A stretch of 27,677 bases of DNA from JAAEQG01 sp023133475 (GTDB lineage Bacteria > Planctomycetota > Phycisphaerae > UBA1845), in the NCBI GenBank assembly GCA_030631415.1, contig DAOVLE010000041.1, forward strand, positions 1 through 27,677, in the 5' to 3' direction. The position numbers and the translations under genes are program-made. Position 1 is the first letter of the stretch; every line of letters starts with the position of its first letter. Positions 7,091 through 13,901 of this stretch are shown in pieces. The notes beneath the pieces are model-generated. The model worked only from the letters and a program-made list of their open reading frames with translations. It had not been told where the DNA came from and did not search any database.

Positions 7091-7956
7091 GCAATGCCTG
7101 TTTCGACCCCGCCACCGACGCAGCCACCTACCGACAAGCTGCCCGGGAGAATCGTGACGATCCGTTGCTGAGCGGTTCTTTGCTGTTGTTTCCCAACTAC
7201 GGCCAACTGGTTATGACCGGCGACCTTCACGGTCACCAGCGTAACCTCGAGCGTCTCCAGACCTACTGTGATTTGGGGCGGGCGGGTGCCAGGCATGTCA
7301 TCCTGCACGAGCTGATCCACGAGGAGACCTGTTTCACCAGTGAGTTGGACCGGTCGCATGAACTACTGCTTCAGGCCGCCCGGTGGAAGTGCGAATTCCC
7401 CGAGCAGGTGCATTTTCTGCTGGGCAATCATGAACTGGCCCAGCTCACCGGCCGCGAGATCAGCAAAGGCGGTCGAATTCTGACCACGGATTTTTGCTGC
7501 GGGGTTGAGCAGGCTTACGGTGAAGAGGGCGGGCGGGAGGTAATGGCTGCCATTCTCGATTTTCTGTCCTCTTTCCCACTGGCGGGGCGCACCACCAATC
7601 GCATTTTCCTTTCACACTCGCTACCCGGGGTCCGAGATATAGACAATTTTGATCCGACGGTGTTTACTCGTCCGTTGGTTCCCGAGGACCTTGGTGATGG
7701 TGGTAGCGTCACCGCGTTGGTCTGGGGCAGGCGTCAGGGGGGGGCTTTGCTCTCGCGCCTGTCCAGGATACTCGACGCCGATTTGTTCATCTGCGGCCAC
7801 CAGCCGCAGGAAACCGGATACCATGTGGTCGACGGTTGCCTGCTGATCATCGCCAGCGACCACAATCACGGGGTGTTTGTTCCATTCGACCTGCGTAAAA
7901 AGCTTAAAATGCCCGATCTGCTGCATGCCATGCGCCCTCTGGCCTCCATTGCCTGA
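7087..7956 (+). CDS. Calcineurin-like metallophosphoesterase paired with the kinase
   Basis: This 289-residue protein has metal-binding motifs GDLHGH (residues 45-50), GNHE (113-116), His177 in FLSHS and GHQP (237-240). The second family motif, GDxVDRG, is not found; the equivalent place reads HVILHELIHEE (70-80), so one metal ligand is altered. It may still bind two metals through other residues, or may be a non-canonical phosphatase. ATG at 7087 overlaps the kinase stop by 4 nt. A role as the phosphatase that opposes the kinase is an inference from this coupling. A run of eight G lies at 7737-7744 in the coding sequence. Confidence 0.88.
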   Translation: MSNACFDPATDAATYRQAARENRDDPLLSGSLLLFPNYGQLVMTGDLHGHQRNLERLQTYCDLGRAGARHVILHELIHEETCFTSELDRSHELLLQAARWKCEFPEQVHFLLGNHELAQLTGREISKGGRILTTDFCCGVEQAYGEEGGREVMAAILDFLSSFPLAGRTTNRIFLSHSLPGVRDIDNFDPTVFTRPLVPEDLGDGGSVTALVWGRRQGGALLSRLSRILDADLFICGHQPQETGYHVVDGCLLIIASDHNHGVFVPFDLRKKLKMPDLLHAMRPLASIA

Positions 7957-7984
7957 CTCTCGTTCGGCTTGCTGTTCATAAACG

Positions 7985-8055
7985 AATCAGTACCGCGACC
8001 GTAAGGGAGCGGCCAATCCAAGCAGGGCTGCTCCCTTACGGTCGCGGCACTGATT
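7985..8055 (+). terminator. Family G hairpin, probable terminator
   Basis: A perfect 18-bp stem pairs CCGCGACCGTAAGGGAGC (7993-8010) with 8030-8047. It is extended by AATCAGT/ACTGATT beyond one mismatch. TTTTTTA follows directly, so it can act as an intrinsic terminator for the kinase/phosphoesterase operon. A half copy sits at 5995-6019. Confidence 0.7.
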
Positions 8056-8082
8056 TTTTAAGCTCAATATCGGGAATTTTTC

Positions 8083-8110
8083 TTAAGTGACGCTGCCGGT
8101 TCGCCGATAA
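8083..8110 (+). promoter_or_regulatory. Sigma-28 (FliA)-like promoter
   Basis: GCCGATAA at 8103-8110 is an exact match to the classical flagellar sigma-28 -10 element. TTAAGTGA at 8083-8090, with a 12-nt spacer, resembles the TAAAGTTT -35 element (5 of 8). The next gene encodes a FlgM-like anti-sigma-28 factor, which fits feedback control of flagellar genes. Confidence 0.65.
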
Positions 8111-8345
8111 AAGGTATGCTGAGCTGCCCAAAGGACTGGGCGCGGAGCTATGTGGACCACACCCCAGCGTTCGCACGCGATTCATGGACGAACACGGCAG
8201 GCCCCGCACCGACGATATGGGTGTACACTATTGTTGAGTCGGCACTGCGGAGACTCGGGACTCAACCACTACGAGGTGGTTTTCACAGGTGCCGTCAGAC
8301 GCCGCCCCAACTTGTCGGCGTCATGTGGGAATGAGGATAGGGCAC

Positions 8346-8657
8346 ATGGGCGACATCATCGGAGTTGATGGGTTTCTCCAGCCACTGCCGGCCGACTATG
8401 CGGCACGCCATGAAGGGCGGGGCCGGGGAAACTGCAACGATGCCACCGTGGCGGGCTCTGCGGTTGGGGGGGGGGAAGTGCACGACCAGGTGGAATTGTC
8501 CGACCTCGGCAGGCGACTCGCCCATTTGGCTGATGCTCCCAACCTCCGCCTCGAGCGCATTCGCAGAATCCAGGACGCGATTGCAGCGGGCACCTATGAG
8601 ACCCCCGCTAAAATAGCCGTGGTAGTCGATCGGTTGCTGGAGCAATTGAAAGAATAA
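8346..8657 (+). CDS. flgM: FlgM-like anti-sigma-28 factor
   Basis: This is a 103-residue protein. The C-terminal part, residues 48-103, has the FlgM pattern: VELSDLGRRLAHLA, a helix with RIRRIQDAIAAGTYETP, then KIAVVVDRLLEQL. FlgM binds and holds the flagellar sigma factor FliA until the hook is complete. The first 45 residues are disordered-looking and Gly-rich. ATG at 8346 is chosen because AGGATAGGG lies just upstream; ATG at 8331 is an alternative. A run of ten G (8466-8475) sits before the conserved part, so a one-base slip would abolish the sigma-binding region. No other flagellar structural gene is in the window. Confidence 0.75.
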   Translation: MGDIIGVDGFLQPLPADYAARHEGRGRGNCNDATVAGSAVGGGEVHDQVELSDLGRRLAHLADAPNLRLERIRRIQDAIAAGTYETPAKIAVVVDRLLEQLKE

Positions 8658-8694
8658 AAACGTGGAACATAGCCTGCACAGTAGCCGATAAGCC

Positions 8695-8961
8695 GTATAC
8701 ATTCAGTAAACCCGTATGCGGAATAGTGTGGATTTCGTGGGGGGCAGGTTTGCGCCAGGCCCGGCATTTATGCCGGGTATTGGAATGGTTGCCTTTGTCC
8801 CCCCCGTTCCGCCATGCCGCCGAAGGCGGCATGGCGGAACGGGGGGGGAGTCTTCGTTCTGTCTTCTCACCCGGCATAAATGCCGGGCCTAGCGCGACGG
8901 AATACCCGAGGTTGCCTTGTTGCCTTGTTGCCTCTTGCCTCTTCACCACGGGTTTACTGAA
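8695..8961. repeat. MITE-like element with terminal inverted repeats
   Basis: The left end holds TTCAGTAAACCCGT (8702-8715) and the right end its inverse ACGGGTTTACTGAA (8948-8961). Inside lie two inverted copies of the CCCGGCATAAATGCCGGG palindrome (8760-8777 and 8870-8887) and a central hairpin (8799-8847). Half copies of the element occur at 2090-2220 and 18320-18362. No transposase is encoded. Confidence 0.7.
8799..8847. terminator. Perfect 23-bp hairpin, possible bidirectional terminator
   Basis: 8799-8821 pairs without mismatch with 8825-8847 around the loop GAA. The stem is closed by a C7/G7 block. It stands between two genes that converge on it. No U-run follows, so intrinsic termination is not certain. 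Confidence 0.55.
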
Positions 8962-8964
8962 GGT

Positions 8965-11256
8965 TCACATATCCCGAGCCAACGCTGTCAACACCAGTGC
9001 AGAGCCAAGTTTGACCACACCCAGCAGGCATGCCGTGGTGGCAATTCCGAAGATCGGCACCAGGAGAACCCCGGTGAGCAAAGCGCCGAGACATGCTCCG
9101 GCGTGGTCGGCTCCGTCGATAGTGCCGGCGGTAACGGCAACTTGCTTGGTTATGGAAAGCTGAAGCCGGCAGGAGACAGCAAAGGCGGCTCCGCCCAGTA
9201 CGCCGGTGAGCGCCACCATTGTCGAGACCGCCCACTCCACCAGCCCAAACGCCAACTCTGTGCCCTGCACCGCCCCCAACACCGGAAGAATGAGCGGAAT
9301 CGCAAATGCCAGCAAAGCCAGCAACACATCAACAAGCACAAGCCGCCACCAACACGCCGAGCCCCGCCCCCCCAGCCAACATCCCAACACCAATCCGCCC
9401 ATGAACACGGCGATGATCCAGCCTATGCGGCTATACACGTCACCGTACAGATTCTGAAAGGCAAAGAGCCAGACAATACTCAACGCCATGGTGGCAAAAC
9501 CGGTGGTCCACACCGAAAGAACGATCGCCCCAACCGTCCAGCCCCTATCGAAAAACCCACGGGGCGACCTCCAACGCAGCCGGCAACCAACCACGGTAAC
9601 CGCTGCCAACAGGGCTAGGCCGACAGCGAGCTTGCCCAGGCTGATCGAGTGCAACCGCTCAATAATCCGCCCGGAGGACCCGCCGGTCATCCGGTCCCAG
9701 AGCATCAGCCGCTGGATGTAGACCACCGGCTTAAGGTCGGTGCTGATCCCGACATCCTCGACCGCATCGAGTTCGTCGGCGCGGCGCCGCAGCTTGTCGG
9801 GGTCGAACTGCTCCTCAAACAGCAGCGGGTGGAACAAGTCCGACTCCACACCTCGCCGGGAATACCGACGGGTCAAGCCCGCGACACCATCCGGCAGCAG
9901 TCCGGCATCGGTGGCAGCCAACACTTGCGCCGGATCGCCCCAGCTCACGACCACTTTGGGGAAGTGTCGGAGCAACCCAGCCCGCACCGCCGCCAGGTAC
10001 TCGCCCGAAATCTCGGAAAGCTCACCCGGTGCAGCAGCAGCCGTCGTGCACAGCACCGCCCGCGAGGTCATCGCCTGGCGCAGCTCACCATAAAACTCAT
10101 CGGTGTAAAAGCGGGCTCGAAGCGCGGAAGTCGGCTCCGGCAGACGGGCGATGACCAGATCAAATTTGCTGCGTTGGGTCTTGACGAAGTGCCGGGCGTC
10201 CATGTGGTGCACGGTGACTCGCCTATCCGCCAGCGCCCGGCGATCCGCATCCGCTAAAAACGGTTCGATGATCTCTATCTGGCGTGGGTCCGGCTCGACG
10301 TAATCCACCTGCTCCACGCGATGTCGCAGGATTTGGGCCAAGAGCCCTTCCGCACCGCCTCCCAGCACCAACACCCGCCGCGGCGCGGGATGCTGATACA
10401 TCCAAAGGTGGGCCTGCGGCACAAAGCTATACGGGTCGGGAAAGTCCGCGGTGACCTGCCCATCACAGTACAAGGTGAACTGCTCTGCCCGTCGTCCGAC
10501 GGCAAGGTTCTGATACTTCGACTCGGTCTCGGCACAGAGCACGTATCCCGGAGCCACGTCGTTCCAGCGGCGTTCAACCAGTATCCAGTTCAGCGTCTTA
10601 CCGCCCAGCCCCGCCGCCACCACCGCCGCCATGGCAACCCCACCCAGAACCGCCGCCGTCACGAGCCGGCGAGTTGCAACTGCCAGTAGCCCACCCGCCA
10701 CCGCCGTCAACGCCAGACATGCCAGGGCAATTTCGATGGGGGCGAGATGCTCGACTGCCCAGAAGCTGAACACCGCTCCGCCGATCAGACTACCAGCCGA
10801 TTCCAGGGCATAGACCTGACTTAACGACAGAAGGCCTGAGCGCCCACCGGTGCTTCCGATGCAACACGCCAGCGGGAACGCCAGCCCGACCAGTGCGCTG
10901 ACCGGCGAGACGAACAGCATCGCAGCCACCGCCGTCTTGGAGAGCGGGAGCAACTCGCCAGCCTGCATGCCCAACCACGCTCGCGCCCCACGAAAGACCC
11001 AGAACTCCACACAAGCAGCCACCCCCAGCGACAGTAGAACAACCACCAGCCAGAAGTCTACGCGACAGTGTCGGGCCAGCCGCCCACCCACAATCGCCCC
11101 GCCTGAAACCCCCAACAGCCAGGCAAACCACACCACCCCCCAGGCAAACTCACTTCCGAACATCAGCACCAGGGCTTCGCGCATCAGGAGCGTTTGCGTG
11201 ACAATCGCTTGCACGCCCCAGACCAACACCAACAATGTCAACGCTGTTTTCGACAT
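8965..11256 (-). CDS. Membrane protein with spermidine-synthase-like core (MFS/spermidine synthase fusion family)
   Basis: This is a 763-residue protein. The N-terminal part has about six to seven hydrophobic helices (residues 5-220). A soluble Rossmann domain follows, with ESKYQNLAV (about 246-254), YCDGQ (263-267), VLVLGGGAEG (295-304) and VDYVEPDP (317-324), typical of the aminopropyltransferase fold. The C-terminus has further helices (about 530-755). GGGAEG replaces the usual GGGDGG, so catalysis is unproven. ATG at 11256 sits 2 nt from a family C repeat, so no Shine-Dalgarno sequence is visible and the repeat supplies the whole leader. The substrate is unknown; it may act on a small molecule at the membrane. 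Confidence 0.85.
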   Translation of the reverse strand: MSKTALTLLVLVWGVQAIVTQTLLMREALVLMFGSEFAWGVVWFAWLLGVSGGAIVGGRLARHCRVDFWLVVVLLSLGVAACVEFWVFRGARAWLGMQAGELLPLSKTAVAAMLFVSPVSALVGLAFPLACCIGSTGGRSGLLSLSQVYALESAGSLIGGAVFSFWAVEHLAPIEIALACLALTAVAGGLLAVATRRLVTAAVLGGVAMAAVVAAGLGGKTLNWILVERRWNDVAPGYVLCAETESKYQNLAVGRRAEQFTLYCDGQVTADFPDPYSFVPQAHLWMYQHPAPRRVLVLGGGAEGLLAQILRHRVEQVDYVEPDPRQIEIIEPFLADADRRALADRRVTVHHMDARHFVKTQRSKFDLVIARLPEPTSALRARFYTDEFYGELRQAMTSRAVLCTTAAAAPGELSEISGEYLAAVRAGLLRHFPKVVVSWGDPAQVLAATDAGLLPDGVAGLTRRYSRRGVESDLFHPLLFEEQFDPDKLRRRADELDAVEDVGISTDLKPVVYIQRLMLWDRMTGGSSGRIIERLHSISLGKLAVGLALLAAVTVVGCRLRWRSPRGFFDRGWTVGAIVLSVWTTGFATMALSIVWLFAFQNLYGDVYSRIGWIIAVFMGGLVLGCWLGGRGSACWWRLVLVDVLLALLAFAIPLILPVLGAVQGTELAFGLVEWAVSTMVALTGVLGGAAFAVSCRLQLSITKQVAVTAGTIDGADHAGACLGALLTGVLLVPIFGIATTACLLGVVKLGSALVLTALARDM

Positions 11257-11257
11257 A

Positions 11258-11298
11258 GTAGGGTGGGTGGAACCTCGCGGAGCGAGGTGGAACCCACC
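11258..11298 (+). repeat. Family C palindromic repeat at the start of a gene
   Basis: GTAGGGTGGGTGGAACCTCG is followed by an inverted arm ending GGTGGAACCCACC. It starts 2 nt upstream of the minus-strand start codon of the spermidine-synthase-like protein. Confidence 0.8.
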
Positions 11299-11371
11299 AA
11301 CCGAGTTCCGAGTTGTAGGGCGGGTTCTATCCGCCTTCCGTCTCCGAGTTCACGGCCCGGAGTTCGAGGGC

Positions 11372-11489
11372 GGGTGCCCCATCGCTTTAGCGGTGGGGGA
11401 CACGAATGGTTCATCCGAGCACCACCGAACCCCATAGCGACCTGGGCGTTTGGATTCGCGTCCCCCACGGCTAAAGCCATGGGCCACCC
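11372..11489 (-). repeat. Family B repeat with long loop
   Basis: The arms at 11372-11408 and 11453-11489 match other family B copies, but the loop between them is about 44 nt instead of about 10. The loop does not resemble the loops at 3182, 4349 or 5909. Confidence 0.8.
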
Positions 11490-11567
11490 AGCCAGGAAAC
11501 TCTGTACCATTGTGTGTCGTCATACCGCCTTCGGCGGCACCGGGAAACCATGAATTATCTAGGCTAC

Positions 11568-11588
11568 GGCGGGTGGAACCCGCCCTAC
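11568..11588 (-). repeat. Family A half unit next to the ACP stop codon
   Basis: GGCGGGTGGAACCCGCCC plus TAC ends within 2-3 nt of the stop codon of the acyl carrier protein gene. Confidence 0.8.
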
Positions 11589-11589
11589 A

Positions 11590-11832
11590 TCATTTGCCAG
11601 CGTCGGGGATGTTCCGTTTGGACAGGGCAGCTTTTATGGCTGGCACAGAGATCAACTGTGACCCTTCCTCGGGATCGAAGGAGACGCCGAAGGTCTGCTC
11701 CAAGGTCAGCAGAAGGGTAATGTGCAAAACGCTATCCCAGGATTCGACATCCGCAGAGGTGAGTTGTGGATGATACGTATCGGTGGAGACCCGGAACACG
11801 TCGCAAATGATACCCTGTAGCTTCTTATCCAT
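11590..11832 (-). CDS. Acyl carrier protein
   Basis: This 80-residue protein has the size and pattern of a discrete acyl carrier protein. The phosphopantetheine site is Ser34 in ESWDSVLHITLLLTLEQTFG, where DS is the usual core with V in place of L. ATG at 11832 overlaps the stop codon of the FkbH-like gene by 8 nt, so the two are translationally coupled. The likely cargo is a glyceryl thioester loaded by the FkbH-like partner. It differs from the fatty-acid AcpP in sequence and context. No ketosynthase, acyltransferase or thioesterase is nearby. Confidence 0.85.
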   Translation of the reverse strand: MDKKLQGIICDVFRVSTDTYHPQLTSADVESWDSVLHITLLLTLEQTFGVSFDPEEGSQLISVPAIKAALSKRNIPDAGK

Positions 11833-13675
11833 GGATGCGGTGCTCTCCGCGGATGGTGATCCAATCTGAAACCGGCGGCACACCCCCGGCCAGATCATAC
11901 CTGTAACAGGTATGATCATCGGCAGTGCGGCTGGTTTCCGCAAACTCGTTCCTGGCCAAAAAGTCCCGGCACACCACGTTCTTGGCGGTCGGAATGAACT
12001 CCGCCGCAACCTCCGCAAAACCGGCTCGCTTGACTTCCCCCAGCACCAGGCGGAGGAACGAATCCTCGACCCCACGCCCGATGACCCGGCAACTTAACAG
12101 AAAAACATCCAGATTGCACGCCCGGGGCGAGCCCCCCCCCGGCTGCACAATCGCCAGAGCGATTCGCCCGTAGTCCCCGAAGCGATCCGATAGAGACGCC
12201 AGATAGACGGCTGCCCCCTGCTCGATCATCTCCAGGATGTCCGCTTCGCTATAGCGGCGGGTGGTCAGGTTGAACTGGTTGGTCTTCTGGGTGAGCTGGG
12301 CGGTGCGAGCCAGGTGCTGCTGGGGATCGAACGGCTCGAAGCTCATCTGAATCCCCAACCCGCGCAGGTACTCCTCGAGGTTCCCGGTCTGCCCCTGAAA
12401 CCGGCGGCGGTGACGCTCCTCGGTGTACATCTGCGCCTTCTGGCGGTCTTCGGCGGTGACGCTCAAACGATCGACGACCCCCGAGTTGGGCAGCAGGCCC
12501 AGCAACTCCCACGGCTGACGCGGCACCATAAAACATCGCACTTCGGGAAGCTGCTCACGGATCAAATTGATCTCGAACTCGCTGTCATCGATGAACACGA
12601 AGCTGTCCAGACCGATGTTCAGCTCGTCGGCGATGGCTCGCATGTTGGTGGCTTTGTCTTGCCAGTTGATGCGGGCTGCGGCGATCTGGTCCATCTTGAG
12701 GGCCATGCCCGGATGCTTCTCGAAGACCTGTTTGACGTCCGCCTCGTTGTTCTTGCTGTTGATCGCCAGCAGAAAACCCAGACGACTCAGTTCATCCAAC
12801 TGCCGCTGAAACTGCTGATAACACAACCCGGGATACGTCTCGCCCAGTTGGATTCCCGAAAGCCCGTCCTCGCCGACGATCCCGCCCCACAGCGTGTTGT
12901 CGCAGTCCAGGACGATGCACTTGACCGGCGAAGCCTTGTACAACATGCACAACTCCGCCAGTTGCCGAGCCAATGCGGGAATCGCCGGCACTGCGAACGG
13001 CTGCATCGCCGCCATCATGTCGCGAGTCGAGTAGAACGACCTCGCCCCCATCCGAAAAACCAGCGATTCCATATCGCAGACCACCAGATTAGGCCTCTGC
13101 GCCGCGGTGGTGGCAAGCCGCTGGTTCACTCGGGCAACCGCGTAGCGCCCGCTGGTCGCAGTCTGAGCCTGTAGGTGCGGAGTCAACCAGCACTCCGGCA
13201 ACACCAGATTGCAGACCACCACCAAACCCGCGAATCGGTCCGCCAGATGCTCGATTTGGGAAATGAATCCATCGGCAGCGCTTTCGTGCCCATCGGTTTG
13301 CGAGAGGCTGAACAGCCCGGGCAAAACATGGTCCGCCAACGCCAGCACGATACAAACGTCATAAGGCTGGGCGTAGACGAAGGAGTCGGTGTCCCAGACC
13401 TCATGGGCAACATTGCCCAGTTGCCCCAAAGACAACTCCGCCGCGAACGAGAACTCCGCCAGGCAGGCAACGATCGAGTTCTCCAGCACCTCCGCCGTTA
13501 TCGAGCGCAGCAAAGCCACACGCAGGCGACGCACCCCCGCGGGCAATGCTTGACCATCCAGCATCTCCGCCACCACGCGGGCCACCTTGTTATGGGCAGC
13601 CAACACCTCACCTGGAGAGGCTGAACGCATCTCTGCCATCAGAGCCGCCCACTTGTCTCGGATCGAGTCGTCCAT
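11825..13675 (-). CDS. FkbH-like HAD-superfamily glyceryl-ACP loading protein
   Basis: This is a 616-residue protein. The N-terminal region (about 1-245) resembles the SGNH-like part of FkbH proteins. The HAD catalytic motif is CIVLDCDNTLWGG (253-265; nucleophile Asp257), followed by SKNN (307-310), a conserved Lys near 341 and FIDDSEFE (361-368). The last part (about 440-605) looks like the GNAT-type domain of the family. FkbH enzymes take the glyceryl phosphate group of 1,3-bisphosphoglycerate and transfer glycerate to an ACP. The ACP gene follows with an 8-nt overlap. A run of nine C (12132-12140; G9 on the coding strand) and a 25-bp perfect palindrome (11893-11917) lie inside the gene. 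The final product is unknown. Confidence 0.9.
   Translation of the reverse strand: MDDSIRDKWAALMAEMRSASPGEVLAAHNKVARVVAEMLDGQALPAGVRRLRVALLRSITAEVLENSIVACLAEFSFAAELSLGQLGNVAHEVWDTDSFVYAQPYDVCIVLALADHVLPGLFSLSQTDGHESAADGFISQIEHLADRFAGLVVVCNLVLPECWLTPHLQAQTATSGRYAVARVNQRLATTAAQRPNLVVCDMESLVFRMGARSFYSTRDMMAAMQPFAVPAIPALARQLAELCMLYKASPVKCIVLDCDNTLWGGIVGEDGLSGIQLGETYPGLCYQQFQRQLDELSRLGFLLAINSKNNEADVKQVFEKHPGMALKMDQIAAARINWQDKATNMRAIADELNIGLDSFVFIDDSEFEINLIREQLPEVRCFMVPRQPWELLGLLPNSGVVDRLSVTAEDRQKAQMYTEERHRRRFQGQTGNLEEYLRGLGIQMSFEPFDPQQHLARTAQLTQKTNQFNLTTRRYSEADILEMIEQGAAVYLASLSDRFGDYGRIALAIVQPGGGSPRACNLDVFLLSCRVIGRGVEDSFLRLVLGEVKRAGFAEVAAEFIPTAKNVVCRDFLARNEFAETSRTADDHTCYRYDLAGGVPPVSDWITIRGEHRIHG
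11893..11917. repeat. 25-bp perfect palindrome inside the fkbH-like gene
   Basis: GATCATACCTGT, a single A, then ACAGGTATGATC. It encodes DHTCYRYDL near the C-terminus of the FkbH-like protein. It could form a hairpin in the mRNA just before the ACP start or bind a dimeric regulator. Confidence 0.85.
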
Positions 13676-13741
13676 TAAATCCGCCTTCCCAATGGCATCG
13701 TCGGCGAATCTTATCAGTTTTATTTGCTTGCGTCACCGTAT

Positions 13742-13794
13742 GGCGGGTTTCACCAGCCGCTGGACATGAAGAAGGCGGGTGAAACCCGCCTTAC
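13742..13794 (-). repeat. Family A variant downstream of tRNA-Ser, possible terminator
   Basis: Read on the minus strand after the tRNA, GGCGGGTTTCACCCGCC is followed by TTCTTC. This is a stable hairpin with a pyrimidine tail that could end tRNA transcription. The distal arm (13742-13760) is less well conserved. Confidence 0.6.
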
Positions 13795-13810
13795 TGAAAG
13801 CTTACAATAA

Positions 13811-13901
13811 CGGAGAGGGCGGGATTCGAACCCGCGGTACCGGTATGACCCAGTACGACGGTTTAGCAAACCGTTGCTTTCAGCCACTCAGCCACCTCTC
13901 C
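13811..13901 (-). tRNA. tRNA-Ser(GCT)
   Basis: The 91-nt cloverleaf on the minus strand has acceptor GGAGAGG pairing with CCTCTCC, a D arm in GGCTGAGTGGCTGAAAGC, an anticodon stem ACGGT/ACCGT around TTGCTAA, and a T arm GCGGGTTCGAATCCCGC. The long variable arm, a 7-bp stem of GTACTGG with CCGGTAC, is diagnostic for serine tRNA. Anticodon GCT (13865-13867) reads AGC/AGT codons. The discriminator base is G and CCA is not encoded. Confidence 0.96.

Larger units (their letters stand above)
7957..8345. other. Gene-free stretch: hairpin, sigma-28-like promoter, long leader
   Basis: It contains a long hairpin (7985-8055) after the phosphoesterase gene, a sigma-28-like promoter (8083-8110) and a leader of about 230 nt before the FlgM-like start. 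The leader has an 8-bp stem GTTGAGTC/GACTCAAC (8233-8240 and 8259-8266) overlapping an alternative stem AACCAC/GTGGTT (8264-8269 and 8276-8281). A 72-codon open frame at 8116-8334 lacks a ribosome site and is not called. Confidence 0.6.
8658..8964. other. Gene-free stretch occupied by one palindromic element
   Basis: Almost all of it is the element at 8695-8961, which lies between two converging genes. It carries a very stable 23-bp hairpin at its centre. Nothing else is recognised. Confidence 0.7.
11257..11589. other. Gene-free stretch made of repeats A, B and C
   Basis: It holds a family C unit (11258-11298), a family A half unit (11315-11335), a family B unit with an enlarged loop (11372-11489), a small GCC/GGC hairpin near 11527-11537, and a family A half unit (11568-11588). 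The upstream region of the minus-strand membrane protein gene therefore consists of repeats. Confidence 0.8.

Noticed and set aside
8116..8334. 72-codon frame between the sigma-28-like promoter and the FlgM-like gene
   Set aside because: It starts almost at the expected transcription start, has no ribosome site, and its composition is not protein-like.
8684..8691. Second GCCGATAA downstream of the FlgM-like gene
   Set aside because: No -35-like sequence at the right distance; it lies next to the left end of the MITE-like element.
12314..13174. 286-codon plus-strand frame opposite the FkbH-like gene
   Set aside because: It is antisense to a gene with intact catalytic motifs and has no recognisable domain.
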